NCBI GenBank assembly: GCA_014529385.2
Contig: CM043942.1
Location: forward strand, 109,759,141 to 109,823,140
Direction: 5' to 3'
DNA length: 64,000 bases
From: Adiantum capillus-veneris
Taxonomy: Eukaryota > Streptophyta > Polypodiopsida > Polypodiales > Pteridaceae
Positions 12,871 through 23,257 of this stretch are shown here, piece after piece. Under the pieces are notes generated by a model, which made no database searches, had not been told where the DNA came from, and was given only the letters and a program-made list of their open reading frames with translations. The number at the start of each line of letters is the position of its first letter. The stretch's first letter is position 1. Made by a program: the position numbers and the translations under genes.

Positions 12871-13890
12871 AGCCTGTGGAGTGCATAATAGGTCTCTTCC
12901 TTGTCGTTCATGCCCACATTGGTTCTCTACAGTATTCACGAAGAAGCAGCAAAGCCTCTGGTTGATGAAGGAATATTTTTCTATGACCACTTCTACCAAC
13001 TCTACCTAGGGAATAAGAATGGCATGTTAGTGAAAGTGCCTCTCCCAACCGACTGGAACACTGTGGACTGGGCAGTTCCTGAGGAAACAATGGTGGAGGC
13101 AATGGGAAGTAAGCTCTACAAGGATATACGGAGGTCTCTACGTAGCTCTATTCCCACCAAGCTAGTTAGAATTGCAAACTTTTGTCCTCCTACACTGTTC
13201 ATACAGTTGTTTCATAACTACAATATACGTGTTACGAAAACTATGTTCATGTGCAAGTCATTTCAGCAGTCATCCTGTGACAAACTTCTTGACAGAGGAT
13301 GGTATGTAAAGTAATAGATTGGCATATGGTGCGAGGTCGCACTTGACACTCTAGTTGTCAAGTACATGATTGCAAACCAATCACTGTTAGTCTCCTTTTA
13401 GTATATGTGATCACAAATGCTCAGAGGTAAGTACATTCCTATGGATCAGGTTTCTGCAGGTTTGGAAGATAATCCTGTTGTGGATGTGGAAGTGTTTGAT
13501 AAAGAGCATGGCTTAATATTGGTGGTTACAATAAGGGAGCTATGCAGTCTTCTGTAGTTGCGGCACGACATAATTGAAGAGTCAATGGACAGGGGGGACC
13601 TTTCAAATTTTTCCTTTTTCCTAGCTGGCCGTAAGATGATGCGGTGTAAGGAAAAAGATATTTTGTGCAAAGAGTTGGATGGTCGGGTTGAAATAGTGTC
13701 AATGTAACAGAGATTCTTGTGAACCCAAGTGTATACGAATGACTTTCAATACATGAAGTTTTTTCGAGCTCATTTGTCAATAGTGCTCTGTGAATATAAG
13801 TGTTCTTGAAATACATTTCTTTAGCCATTGCCACATCTCTCTCTCTCTCTCTCTCTTAATGTTAGGCAAGACAAAGACATGATAGAAGAG

Positions 13891-15937
13891 TCATCTTAAT
13901 TCATTAGAAAGTACAAACTCGTCCGTGAACAATGGACTGAGATACAATTTCTGTAAGTATGGAATCAAAATGTCTTCAAGGTAAAAATCAAAGGTATGCC
14001 CCTTAAAAGAGAGTGGTGAGATAGTTGTTCCTGGTGGATTTAGTTCTCCCTTTTCAGGAGTATCATCAATCAGTAGTGTGTTATTTGCATCATCAATCAG
14101 TAGTGTATTATTTGCATCAAAGGATACATCGATTTGGCTAAACGGTTTGTACAAAAGAGGTAAGTGTGGTTTTTTAGGGTGGTAGTGGCCTTCGATGATA
14201 ACGCATTTTCTTTGATCATACAAAAAGGCAAAATCTGACGTATGAGCGCCGCATACACCGCAAACTATTGTAACTAGTGGCGACAAGTTTTGCCTTTGCA
14301 TTGAAGACCATATGGCAACTCTGAAGCGTGGAAGAAGAAACTGAATAAATTCTTTGGTTCCTGGACGAACCACGACTCGACAAGTTCCCATCCGAAATGT
14401 TTGCAAATCCTCGAAGAGGTCTGCTATACCCAGAGGCACGCGCATCAGCAACAATCCATTGATGTCCAAGATAATCAACCTCTATAAAAGTTGACAAGTA
14501 CATATAAGTAGTTAGAAGCTGAACATATTTTGCTATACTTGAATAGACATTATCGAAACAACCGTATCTACAGGTAGCAAGGGTCCATACTGGGTCTCTA
14601 TAGTGTTATTGTCGTTGTTGCTATCCTCTGCTTTAGCTTCATCGTCGTCGTCGTCGTCATCATTCTCATCTTCATCAAGGGTCTCCCCCATGGCTCTTTC
14701 TGCCTCATTCAGGGTTTCCTCCAAGGTCTTTTCCTCTGCCTCCGTTGGCCGGCTTGCATCATCCATATCCTTTTGCTTATCCGTAAGCCTGCTTTCTGCA
14801 TCCATCCTTGCCTCATCCAGGGTTTCATCCATGGGCTCTTTTGGCTCCTCCACTGGCCTACTTGGCTCTTTCATTGTTTCCTCCATAAGCCCCTCTGCTT
14901 GTACACTAGCACCTTGCATATTCTCATTTGACCTTTCTTCGTCCTCGGCTGGTATGACCCCCTCGGCCCGTTGTGATTCCACTGTATCTGATGCAGGGGT
15001 TTTCCGTGGTGGCTCGTCATGTCTTGTCATATCAATTGTGTGGTCGTCCAAGACGCTATCTTCAGGTTCTCTGGGGTTCGACATAGTGAGCAGGTGTTGT
15101 ATTAGACTTACCCGATATCTTTGCAAATAATCATATGTGTAGTTTTGCACAGCACTCTACAAAATTGAAAGACCACATGGTGAGAAGTTTTGTATAAAGA
15201 AAACCAAAACTGACTGAATACATTGCCAAATGGTTACCTTAGTCATGAAAGGTTTTAATGCAAAGTAGCTTTGCAAGACATATTCTGCATGGAGAAGACA
15301 TCTCCAACCGCAAGAATTTGCATCGGTTTGATTTGGTACAAGTACATCTTTGATTGGGGCCTTGTATACTTCATACCTTCCACATAGCTTGCCATAAGCA
15401 AGCAACAACCTCTTTATACAACTTCACAAAGGAGTATCAGGATGTTAGCTTGAGGCTTTCAAATTTACATGGATATCTATAAGAAACACTTTCTGATACA
15501 TAACACTTACAGCCTAATTTTAGGGTGGGTTCCTTTTATTGAATTGAACACCCACACTACTGGCTGCTCAACATCAAGGCATATGAGACTCCAGTGATGG
15601 TTGTTCTCATATGGAAAGATGATGACAGTTACTTCCAGCGTAGCACAGTGGAGAAACCAACTCTCAAATGTGCCAGATGGATTGTTCTTCTGTCTAATAA
15701 TCACTGATATTTGTGGATGAAGAAAAAACACCTCCGTGTGGGTGTGCGATGGAAGTTGACTTTTGATCAAACTGCAGGGAGTGTACCTGAGTTAGTACAC
15801 CTGTCATTTGAGTTTTCAAAGTTAGCAAAATATTAACACTTACTTAAGACAAGCATAGATAATTGTATCTGAGATCTCAGCATCTGGATTCAGCAATATA
15901 TTGATGTCCTTTTTTTCCAGAGTAAGAACAGAGATGG
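13891..15937 (-). pseudogene. TIR-element gene 2: Ulp1-type (C48) protease fused to FCP1/HAD phosphatase domain
   Basis: Likely exons (minus) are about 15937-15844, 15771-15511, 15411-15241, about 15154-14541 and 14486-13891. They join in frame with good GTAAGT/AG signals. The N-terminal half resembles SUMO/NEDD8 proteases (peptidase C48): catalytic His in ENNHHWSLICLD, Gln and Cys in QTDANSCGWRC. The expected Asp position reads FNSI, so Asp is replaced by Asn. An acidic linker of about 190 residues follows, with D runs near 14650. The C-terminal half matches plant FCP1-type HAD proteins: motif I LDINGLL, motif II WSS, motif III LLIDDTP. Motif I is D-x-N, as in a known plant subfamily. A 27-bp duplication repeats nine residues just before motif III. 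I see no stop or frameshift in the exons I joined, so it could still be expressed; calling it a pseudogene is cautious. Function in the element is unknown. Confidence 0.75.
14064..14117 (-). repeat. 27-bp direct repeat inside the HAD domain
   Basis: Units 14064-14090 and 14091-14117 differ at one base. They keep frame and duplicate the residues DANNTLLID directly before the HAD motif with the conserved DD pair. Such a duplication beside a metal-binding motif would probably disturb the fold. Confidence 0.93.
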
Positions 15938-15977
15938 TGATAGAAAGAAAGAGAGAGAGGCACAGCGCGACCTTTTG

Positions 15978-16036
<59 letters not shown>

Positions 16037-16306
16037 CCAAACCTTCGTAGGACGCAGACGTGCTTTCTGTCGGAGACAGGCCTACTATATTTTGCACGTG
16101 CTTTCTACCGGAGATGCAGACGAAGGCTCGAATTCTCTTTCTCTCACTCTCTTTGACTCTCGCGGTGTCTTTCTCTCTCATACCTTTTATATGTCACGTA
16201 CTAAAGTATCCGGGTCCATTAAATGACCGTACGTGCGGCATCATGCAACTACATTCTATTTTTTAATAACCACGTGGGGCGCCGCCGGGGGTAACCGTTA
16301 TAAGTG

Positions 16307-16364
<58 letters not shown>

Positions 16365-16445
16365 CAGAGAGAAAGCGAAGAGAGAGCAATGGAGAAGATG
16401 GCTCCCATGGAGTTTCTGCAAACTCCACCAACAAAAGGTCATCTC

Positions 16446-16500
<55 letters not shown>

Positions 16501-16632
16501 TTCTAACAATAGCTAGCAGAGAGTGTATGTGTGTGTATATGTGTGTGTGTGCGTGTGGAAATAAACAAAAGCCCATACTGTTCAACACTCTCTCTCTCTC
16601 TCTCTCTATTCTCTCTGTGTGTGTGTGTGTGT

Positions 16633-16695
16633 GTACTAAAGACGCGCAGAGACAACCAAATACCCTTTGCAACTCTCTCTGCGCGCCTTTAGTAC
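16633..16695. repeat. Hairpin 1 (20-bp arms)
   Basis: GTACTAAAGACGCGCAGAGA at 16633-16652 pairs with 16676-16695 with one mismatch, around a 23-base loop. It is embedded in CT/GT repeats. Confidence 0.85.
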
Positions 16696-16707
16696 AGTTG
16701 TGAGACC

Positions 16708-16740
<33 letters not shown>

Positions 16741-16743
<3 letters not shown>

Positions 16744-16803
16744 CTAAAGGCGCGCAGAGACAACCACGGACTCTTTGCAACTCTCTATGCGCGCCTTTAG
16801 TAC
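16741..16803. repeat. Hairpin 2, second copy of the same hairpin
   Basis: GTACTAAAGGCGCGCAGAGA at 16741-16760 pairs with 16784-16803 with one mismatch. It has the same size and nearly the same loop as hairpin 1, and a (CT)n tract separates the two. Confidence 0.85.
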
Positions 16804-16804
16804 T

Positions 16805-16855
<51 letters not shown>

Positions 16856-16953
16856 GTGTGTGTGTGTATGTGCGTGTGTTTTGGAAACACACACACACAC
16901 ACACGGAGAGAGAGAGAGAGAGAGAGTGTCTATGTGTGTTTTTTGGTGTGATT

Positions 16954-16992
<39 letters not shown>

Positions 16993-17070
16993 CATGTGTG
17001 TGTTTTGGTGTGCTTTGGGGAGAGAGAGAGAGGGAGAGAACAAAGACTTGACATGTTTCCTGATGAATAG

Positions 17071-18397
17071 GATTAAGGTCCAGTAGGCAGAAGAGGTTAA
17101 AACCAGACCCAGAGCTTGTGCCGGGATTCCAGCCTTTGCAGGCTCAGTTGCTTAGCGTTTCTGCCAAAAGAACTGTTAACTTTTGTCAGGACATTAATCA
17201 AGAAGAGTCAATTTGTGAAGTTGAGTCAGAGAGGTCGGCAGGCTAAGAGGATCCCTCACCCTACAAGGGTCCCTCACCCTCTACAGTACTTGTCAAGAAA
17301 AATATAAGAAAGAGGATATAGACTTCTCAGATGATGCAAATCTCCCAGCAAGCAGTCCTTGTGCAAGTAAAGGTATAGCCAAAGAGGATGTGCCTTCTCT
17401 GGAAGACCCAACTGTAAATGATGAGAGGTTGTTCGATTTTGCAGCATCGTGTGGTGTTGGAGACAAATATGATCTAGTTCATTCTATGTTTAACCCAAAA
17501 TTTGATATTGAAGACTTTTTAGCTCAGCACAGTGAATTCTTGCAGCCCTACAGAGGTCAATTTGAACTGATGGTGCAGGTAGAGAGGGTTGTTCTGCTCA
17601 GTATGACTGTCGTTCATTTAAATAACTGCGGTGGAAAAGGACAGGGACTGAAGAAGTATAGGGAATTACCACCTGCTTGCCGACATTCAGCCTGCCCTTT
17701 GCACCAAAAAGAGTGCAAACTTATTCAGGAATCCTTTGGCTTTATGATTTACCTGAACAGCCTGTTTGGATTCCTCATGCAGAATCTTGATGAGGTGTTA
17801 GAGGAGCAGAATGCAGCACCAGATGAAGAATGCAAGGAGACAACACATATACAAGAAGTCAAGGAGGTTGAAGATATAGTCGACCTTGAGGTTGAGGCAA
17901 TTGAAGTACAAAGAAGTAAGATGCTCTCTGTAAAAACAACAGAAATCAAACTACGCTTGGATGTCAGTAACTTCACTGAGAAGCACACTCAGATGATGTT
18001 GCCTGTTGTGCCCGACTTCAGGATTGGAAACGAGACCTATATCTTTTTACATGATGTACAAAACATCTTTTATTTAAGGGAGGACTTCTCCCTGGCTATC
18101 ATTTCTAGAGTCCAAGAGGAGAGGAGTGGATTTGTTTCAGAGGATAGTAGTGATGATGAGGCAATGGAAACATCCAGCAATCCAATGGAATGCCTCCGAA
18201 GATGCTTTGAGAAAGCTGAAAAATACAAGGAGACACTACTGAATGAAGCCACCTTCCAAGCAATAAGACAAAGCCTAAGACCATCAACAAGTCACAAAGA
18301 AGTGGAGGATTGGTTTAACCATTCAGGTCAAGGGTCAACTATATCTGTGGACCTGTGGGCAGAAAAACCTCTTTCTCAAGGATGAGAGCTTCATGGT

Positions 18398-18442
<45 letters not shown>

Positions 18443-18890
18443 TCAGACATGATATGTGCAGTCTTGGATTGCTAACAAGGATGACTTCCTTCGACAGCGG
18501 ACTCGAGAGTATCGTGGAAGGGATGCGGCCCTAGCGCAATACCTTTCAAAGCTTTGCGAGTCGCCGATAATAGTTTTTCACAATGGAATGTCACAAGAGG
18601 ATACAATAGCAACTTATACATTAAAAACACTATCACGCTTCTTGGGTGGACCCGTGCTGCCCAAAAGTGCAGATAAAGTCATTCTTGTGGACAAAGTATT
18701 TGCCAGAGATTGTTTTGGTTATTGCCCGGGCTATACAGGTGGTCGGGCAGCATATTACTACACTTACACAGCAATGACACTAGCTCTTGGCAGACAAAAC
18801 CTGGATGAACTTTTAGAGTATGGCAAACATCTCATGATTCGTTACAAGGGTGATGTGCCAGAAAACAAAATTGAATCTTCAAAATCTTGA
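17071..18890 (+). pseudogene. TIR-element gene 3: unknown acidic protein
   Basis: Coding-like sequence starts after a possible acceptor (GAATAG, 17070) and runs to a TAA near 17246. It resumes after an acceptor CTACAG near 17283 and is open to 18385, with an acidic, helix-rich middle (about 17770-17930). A donor GTAACT after about 18393 and the acceptor GTGCAG at about 18460 would remove a (CT)n intron (18394-18460). The last exon ends at TGA 18888-18890. The frame that continues cleanly into the last exon differs from the long frame, so a frameshift near 18310-18380 is likely. I do not recognise any domain. A segment with LPVVPDF, YIFLHDVQ and LREDFSLAII (about 18000-18110) is matched by YPVVVDD, FLFLGDIA and LREDESLAVL in the protein at 59384-60158, so the two are probably homologues. 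Confidence 0.6.
18400..18439 (+). repeat. (CT)n tract in the last intron of gene 3
   Basis: A pure CT run between donor GTAACT and acceptor GTGCAG. It may act as a polypyrimidine tract. Confidence 0.85.
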
Positions 18891-18953
18891 TACACTTCAA
18901 GTAGCGATTGTATAAGATCATGTATTATAGAAATTTTGTACAATGTCATCCAC

Positions 18954-21704
18954 TCAGAGTATCTTCCTCCACTTGTGGTTCACATACACCATTGTCTCTC
19001 TCCACCTTCGTTGACCTTCATGAGCACCAGAGTTGTTGTATGCCATTGATCTTTTAACTTTTTTTTTTTGTAAATGTCTGATGGTTTGTGATGTTGCTGA
19101 AGAAGCCAAGACTTCTTTTGCCTGCATTCGATGAATGATTCTACGATAGAACCATTCAAATAGTTCTCTCAAACTGTTAGCCTTGATTCGAGAGCCACCA
19201 TGTCATGTGTGCCTGAAATCAGCATTTCTCGTCATGTAATGAGACTTTTCCATCCCTTGGGTATTCCATATTTCCGGGTTCCCATACTTTTGTATAAAAT
19301 ATGGTAAATGATTGAAAATGATGTGTTGGATATGAAAACAGATTACTTAGAATGTTTTACACTCACATAGTTACACATAAAAGAGAATCAAATACACAAT
19401 AATACCATGTAGTGAGCAATCTGGGTGTCTGTCCATGCTGTCTTGAATGATTTTTTGAGAAGGTTGAGATTCTCCTTGAACTTGTTCATATCACCTTGTG
19501 ACCAACTTCATCTTTGTCGCACATCAAAAATAGCATGTCTATTGATCGCCAAACCTCAGCCTTCGCGTTACGAGTAGTTGGTTCTTGATCTTTGACTGCA
19601 ATATGTAGCTTTTTCCAGCTCTAGTACTCTACCTTGCTAACATAAGATGTGTTATATATTTTTCTATGTTTTGTTAGCTTCGGATCTCGTATTCCTTGGG
19701 GTTTAGATAAAAACCTCCGTGCCTTCACCCCACCGATGGATGGTTTGCATGGGACATCCTTCTCAACAGTGGATCTCTTTTTATCCTGCTGGATTTTCAC
19801 ATTGACACCATGAAGCCCCATATCCGACAGTACCAATTCTAAGCACTGCAGGGCCACTTGTCGCTATGCCGAGTTCTTGATTTTCCAAGCAAACCCGATA
19901 TATAAGTAGACCAATTTCTCCACAATTCTGCCAAGGACATACATTGTACAGATGTGGACATTCACAAGTGGTATTTTCAAAAACGGTCGAAAATCAGGGT
20001 CCTCAATGTGACGTGTTGGAGCTTTTCTCCACCACTTTGGGTCCATGTCCTTTACAGGCTCCATGAAGAACAAACACGGCGACTGCGACTTTGCCATTGC
20101 ACCCATTCCACAATTATACATGCACTTTAATGTTTTGAGGTCACCTGCAAGATGCCACTGAACTTGAAAGTCTCCCCTTCCATCTACACGTAGTACCTCT
20201 CCCTGGTTAGTCTGTCGATCAATCACCTCCAGAACATTAGTTTGATGGAACACCCAATATAGAATCTCATGATCTTCTTTCTTTACCTACAACACAAAAT
20301 AAATGAGATTTAAGTAGATGTGAACATTTGAGCTTAGCTGAGAATCTCGCTTACCTCAAAAGCACCAAGCCACCATATGTTAGATTCTGATTGAACACTA
20401 AAATATAAAGGATCATCATTGGGACACTTTGAGAGGGCTCTATTCATTAAAGTTATAGTAACATGCTCTAGCTTCTTCTCTTTAACAAGCTCACACTCAT
20501 CCAGTTTCAACACAAAATGTAATACCCGTCGTGACTCTTCAAATGTGATTCTGTAAAACTCCACCATTCTCTTCTGCAACATCTGTAAGTCCATAAAAAT
20601 ATTATTAAACTCATCATATGCCATGTTTGCTCCATGGCCACTGTAAGTTGCTTTAATATGAAAGGGCTGTCCAAGATATTCTCCCTGTGCGTCGCTAAGC
20701 TGAAGCCTCTCTTTCCAAACACTTGAGGATGATGATAAAAGTTTGGATTTTATTCCCTTCTTAACAAAGATAGATGAGACAGATTTTTGTATAGCCGAAT
20801 ATCCTCTTTTGCTTACATCAAGTGAATCAAGTGTGCCTTGTATCTCTTTTGCAGGCACTGAGTTCTCTGAAATAAATCAATCCACTAAATTTCACTGTAG
20901 GACCTTAAACTTCTTGTCATGTACTATATTGCTGCAAGGCTTCTACTTATAAGTGGCTTCAATTTCTTTCCTATATTGGCTTTCGGGTCAATGTTTTCCT
21001 TGTCAAGATAGATTGAATCTCTACATGAAGACAATGCATAAGTAAATAACAGAAAATTTACTTCACTAACACTATTTAGACACATGAAAACAATGCATAA
21101 CAAGAAAAAACAAAAAAATTACTTAACTAAAACAACCAAGAAGCATCACCTTAATGCTCGGATTCTTTTCTTGAGACCTCCGGATGCAACCTGCAATGTT
21201 TCAAGATTGCGCAATTTCTTCTTTCGGATACGACCACCCAAGGTCCTTCGTTTGACAACTTCGTACCTTTCCTTTCAGTTTGTGTACCTCTGTTTTGTGT
21301 TGCAAAATGGTAACCTAATCTGTAGAATGTAAATGTGAAAGACGAACAATCTCACATTGTTGAGCTTGGAGAATGCCCTTATAAGTTTCAGCTTCCCTTG
21401 TAAAAGATTTACAATAACCCAGAAGGCCCTTTTCTCCATCACCAACAAAGGTCAATAAGCTTGTAAAATTGACAACCGGTGGAGATGCATTAGTCATTGG
21501 ATTCTTAGGATAGAGAGAGTATCTCGTCCAGATATCTATGTGTTTAGCTCCCTGAGCTCTGAGCGTGTCTATGGATGCGGGAGATATATGTGTGTTTGCT
21601 TTACTACGCTTAATCAATGGTTGGTACTCATTGTCCAAATCAATGTGAAGGTGATATTTGGCTCGTTTCTGCGTAACATTTGTGCCATTTGAGGAGTGCG
21701 CCAT
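18954..21704 (-). pseudogene. TIR-element gene 4: transposase-like protein, decayed
   Basis: Likely exons (minus): 21704-about 21145 (ATG at 21704; coiled-coil then basic region), about 21015-20930, about 20869-20357, 20289-about 19405 and about 19290-18954. Splice signals include GAG/GTAAGC at 20356 and TTGTAG before 20289. The core has features of DDE-type transposases: WHLAGDLK with Asp at 20142-20140, a G.....S..SPC segment, the helix VHICTMYVLGRIVEK, a W..TQIAHYM motif before an intron, then NTQGMEKSH with Glu at 19250-19248, followed by basic helices ending in MQAKEVL. The spacing and G-D / QG-E pattern suggest Asp/Glu catalytic residues. This is inference from pattern, not a database match. 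Damage: stops near 21324, 19861 and 19210 (TGA at a former CGA) and a frameshift near 19460. Its place next to a TIR fits a transposase. Confidence 0.6.
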
Positions 21705-21961
21705 TAGCCAAATGTGTAGGTTTAATGAAAAGTGAATAGGTGGTTGCACCTTCGTCCTTTCATGTTAGCCTCGTTCCCTCCATGTTGACAAGGTTCATTC
21801 AATTCAACTGAAAAGAAGATTATCCCTCAATCATTACGGCGAATGTTCAGAAAAGTAAAGAATCTACTTAAAGTACACTTTTTGAACTTTTACCACCATG
21901 AAAGACCCACCTCTATTATTTGCCATATTTTCTAGAGAGAGTGCGAAAAATACATTTTCTT

Positions 21962-21998
21962 ATAAGGCCCTCCAAACGACCTCCGAAATTTTCTAATG
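21962..21998 (-). repeat. Right terminal inverted repeat
   Basis: On the minus strand it begins CATTAGAAAATTTCGGAGG and pairs with 3274-3310. Gag of copy B resumes at base 21999. Confidence 0.85.
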
Positions 21999-22125
21999 TG
22001 CCCATGGCTTGTTGAAGCATAGAGACAAGGTAATTAACAAGCATAAGGGCATCATTAATAGCCTGTTCATTAGCAAAATCAAAGTTATTAACAATAATTT
22101 CACTCTCTTTACTATTGTCAGCCAT
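21999..22125 (-). pseudogene. Gypsy copy B, first codons of gag, cut by insertion
   Basis: The ATG at 22125-22123 opens the same gag start as copy A (MADNSKESE). The frame follows copy A as far as the QQAMG residues and then runs into the TIR of the inserted element at 21998. The missing remainder of gag resumes at 3273 on the same strand. Copy B keeps a Gln codon where copy A has a TAG stop at 5792, so this end of copy B is less damaged than that of copy A. Confidence 0.88.
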
Positions 22126-22528
22126 TGTAACAACTTTTAGGTGTAAAATTTTTTTGGTATACTTTGGCACTTCAAGTCCTAGTTGCTACTCCTCTTAACC
22201 CCTTTGGAAAATCACTCAAGATCCTGTACCCGTGGCTCGAATATCATTAATTGCAAGGAATAGAAGAGAGGGTCTTTCAACACCAAAACAGTATCGGCTC
22301 CTATCAAACTTCTAATAGCTCAATAGTGGTTAAGCCGTAGGCAAGCCCCGTAGGACTCCACTACTAAAACCATAGCTCTCGACGGTGATGCCTTGTTATC
22401 TACACGAAATAGGTGCACTGCAAGGCTGAAAAATCCCTATTCTACTTACTCAAATTCAATTAATAATACCAACCATTTATAGTTAGCTTGAGAACCTCTC
22501 TTCTTGAGCAAGAAAAGAGAAACCTTGT

Positions 22529-22540
22529 GCTCTGATACCA
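22529..22540 (-). promoter_or_regulatory. Primer-binding site of copy B
   Basis: TGGTATCAGAGC on the minus strand, one base inside the LTR. It is complementary to the 3' end of plant initiator tRNA-Met. The sequence and one-base spacing are identical to those of copy A. Confidence 0.92.
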
Positions 22541-22541
22541 A

Positions 22542-23226
22542 TGTAACATTCAATGGTCTAGTAACTTGTGTATAGTGAAAAATAACATAGACATAGTGAG
22601 CATTTCATTATTATAGATTCCTAATGAGCATAGCAAGAGTGCTTGGATGGAGAGAGCAACAAAAGCATAACACCTAGTTAGATAGGCATGAACAATACTT
22701 CAAAAAGAGACAAAAATTAAGCTATTGCCAACAATTGAGAACCGGATTTACATGGAGCCAGTCCCCCCCCCAAAAGGCTTTATATTATAGGTTTCCCCCA
22801 TCAAGGGAGACATTTTACAATACAATACTTTTTGTTCCTTCAATAACTTGTTGGTGCAATGAAGATGGAAGCTTCAAGCACCAAGCTCACACTTATAAAA
22901 CACAACATCAATTCCCTCACGGTCTCAGACCCAAGACCTCACACCTTTGAAGATGGTGAGAGCTAGCGGGGTATGAGAGTAAATTGAGAGGAAAGAGTAT
23001 TCTTATGAGAAAGAAGTATGTCTCCTCACATAATCACTGCTTAGCATAGCTTAGTAATTAGCATGGTAGAGGAGATGTGCATGCATTGGAGCTTGGCTTT
23101 TAGTTGGATTTGCATCAAAAAGCCAAGAGTTGTTGGTGTAGGCCTCCCTTCTCACAAGCTTGGAGTAGATGGTGAGCTTTCCATTAAAGCTTGAGAAGTA
23201 GATAGTCTTCTTTACTCCACACATGA

Positions 23227-23257
<31 letters not shown>

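Larger units (their letters stand above)
3467..13707 (+). pseudogene. TIR-element gene 1: unknown protein with ubiquitin-like C-terminus, split by gypsy copy A
   Basis: Visible exons are 3467-3730 continued at 12576-about 12643, then about 12841-13305, then 13450-13707. The frame stays open across the copy A insertion once the 5-bp duplication is removed. Likely splice signals are TAG before 3467, GCAG before 12841, GTAAAG at 13306 and ATCAG before 13450. Exon 12841-13305 needs one frameshift near 12950. The last exon has an in-frame TAG at 13555-13557. The last 80 or so residues alternate hydrophobic and polar like a beta-grasp fold (VDVEVFDKEHG..., FSFFLAGRK...KEKDILC...VEIVSM), so a ubiquitin-like domain is my inference. 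A clear homologue lies at 60486-62221, sharing WV.MQP, FK..GK, VQHV and DV(Y/F)PS....W.P.E, which supports this as a real gene. I do not recognise the family. Confidence 0.7.
15979..17040. repeat. Compound GA/CT, GT/CA microsatellite block between divergent genes 2 and 3
   Basis: Successive pure tracts: (AG)n 15979-16036, GATA then GA 16309-16362, (CT)n 16441-16498, CT then GT 16590-16634, (CT)n 16710-16740, (GA)n 16807-16851, GT and AC runs 16852-16900, GA runs 16903-16927, 16953-16991 and 17021-17036. The block separates the 5' ends of gene 2 (minus) and gene 3 (plus), so it is where promoters for both should lie. GA/CT tracts are common in plant promoters (GAGA-type sites), but no motif here proves promoter function. 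Confidence 0.85.
3274..21998. mobile_element. Undescribed TIR element with four genes, inserted in gag of gypsy copy B
   Basis: Both edges are fixed by the interrupted gag. The left flank ends GGATGGGT and the right flank begins TGCCCATGGC. Joined, they match the uninterrupted gag of copy A in length, with two transitions. The two ends are inverted repeats beginning CATTAG. After removing gypsy copy A (3731-12570) and its 5-bp duplication, the element is about 9880 bp. It holds gene 1 (+), gene 2 (-), a 1.1-kb GA/CT-rich gap, gene 3 (+) and gene 4 (-), i.e. two convergent pairs. Gene 4 has a transposase-like core. All four genes show stops or frameshifts, so this copy is probably dead. No target-site duplication is evident. 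I cannot assign it to a named superfamily. Confidence 0.82.

Noticed and set aside
14603-15130. 175-residue Ser-rich frame on the plus strand
   Set aside because: Antisense shadow of the acidic linker of gene 2.
16741-16803. Hairpins as tRNA or other RNA genes
   Set aside because: No cloverleaf, box A/B or other RNA-gene signature; simple two-arm structures only.
15975-17070. Long reading frames made of Arg-Glu or Leu-Ser repeats (also near 32200-32900, 42300-42500, 53650-53960)
   Set aside because: They only translate GA/CT microsatellites in frames free of stops; no other coding evidence.
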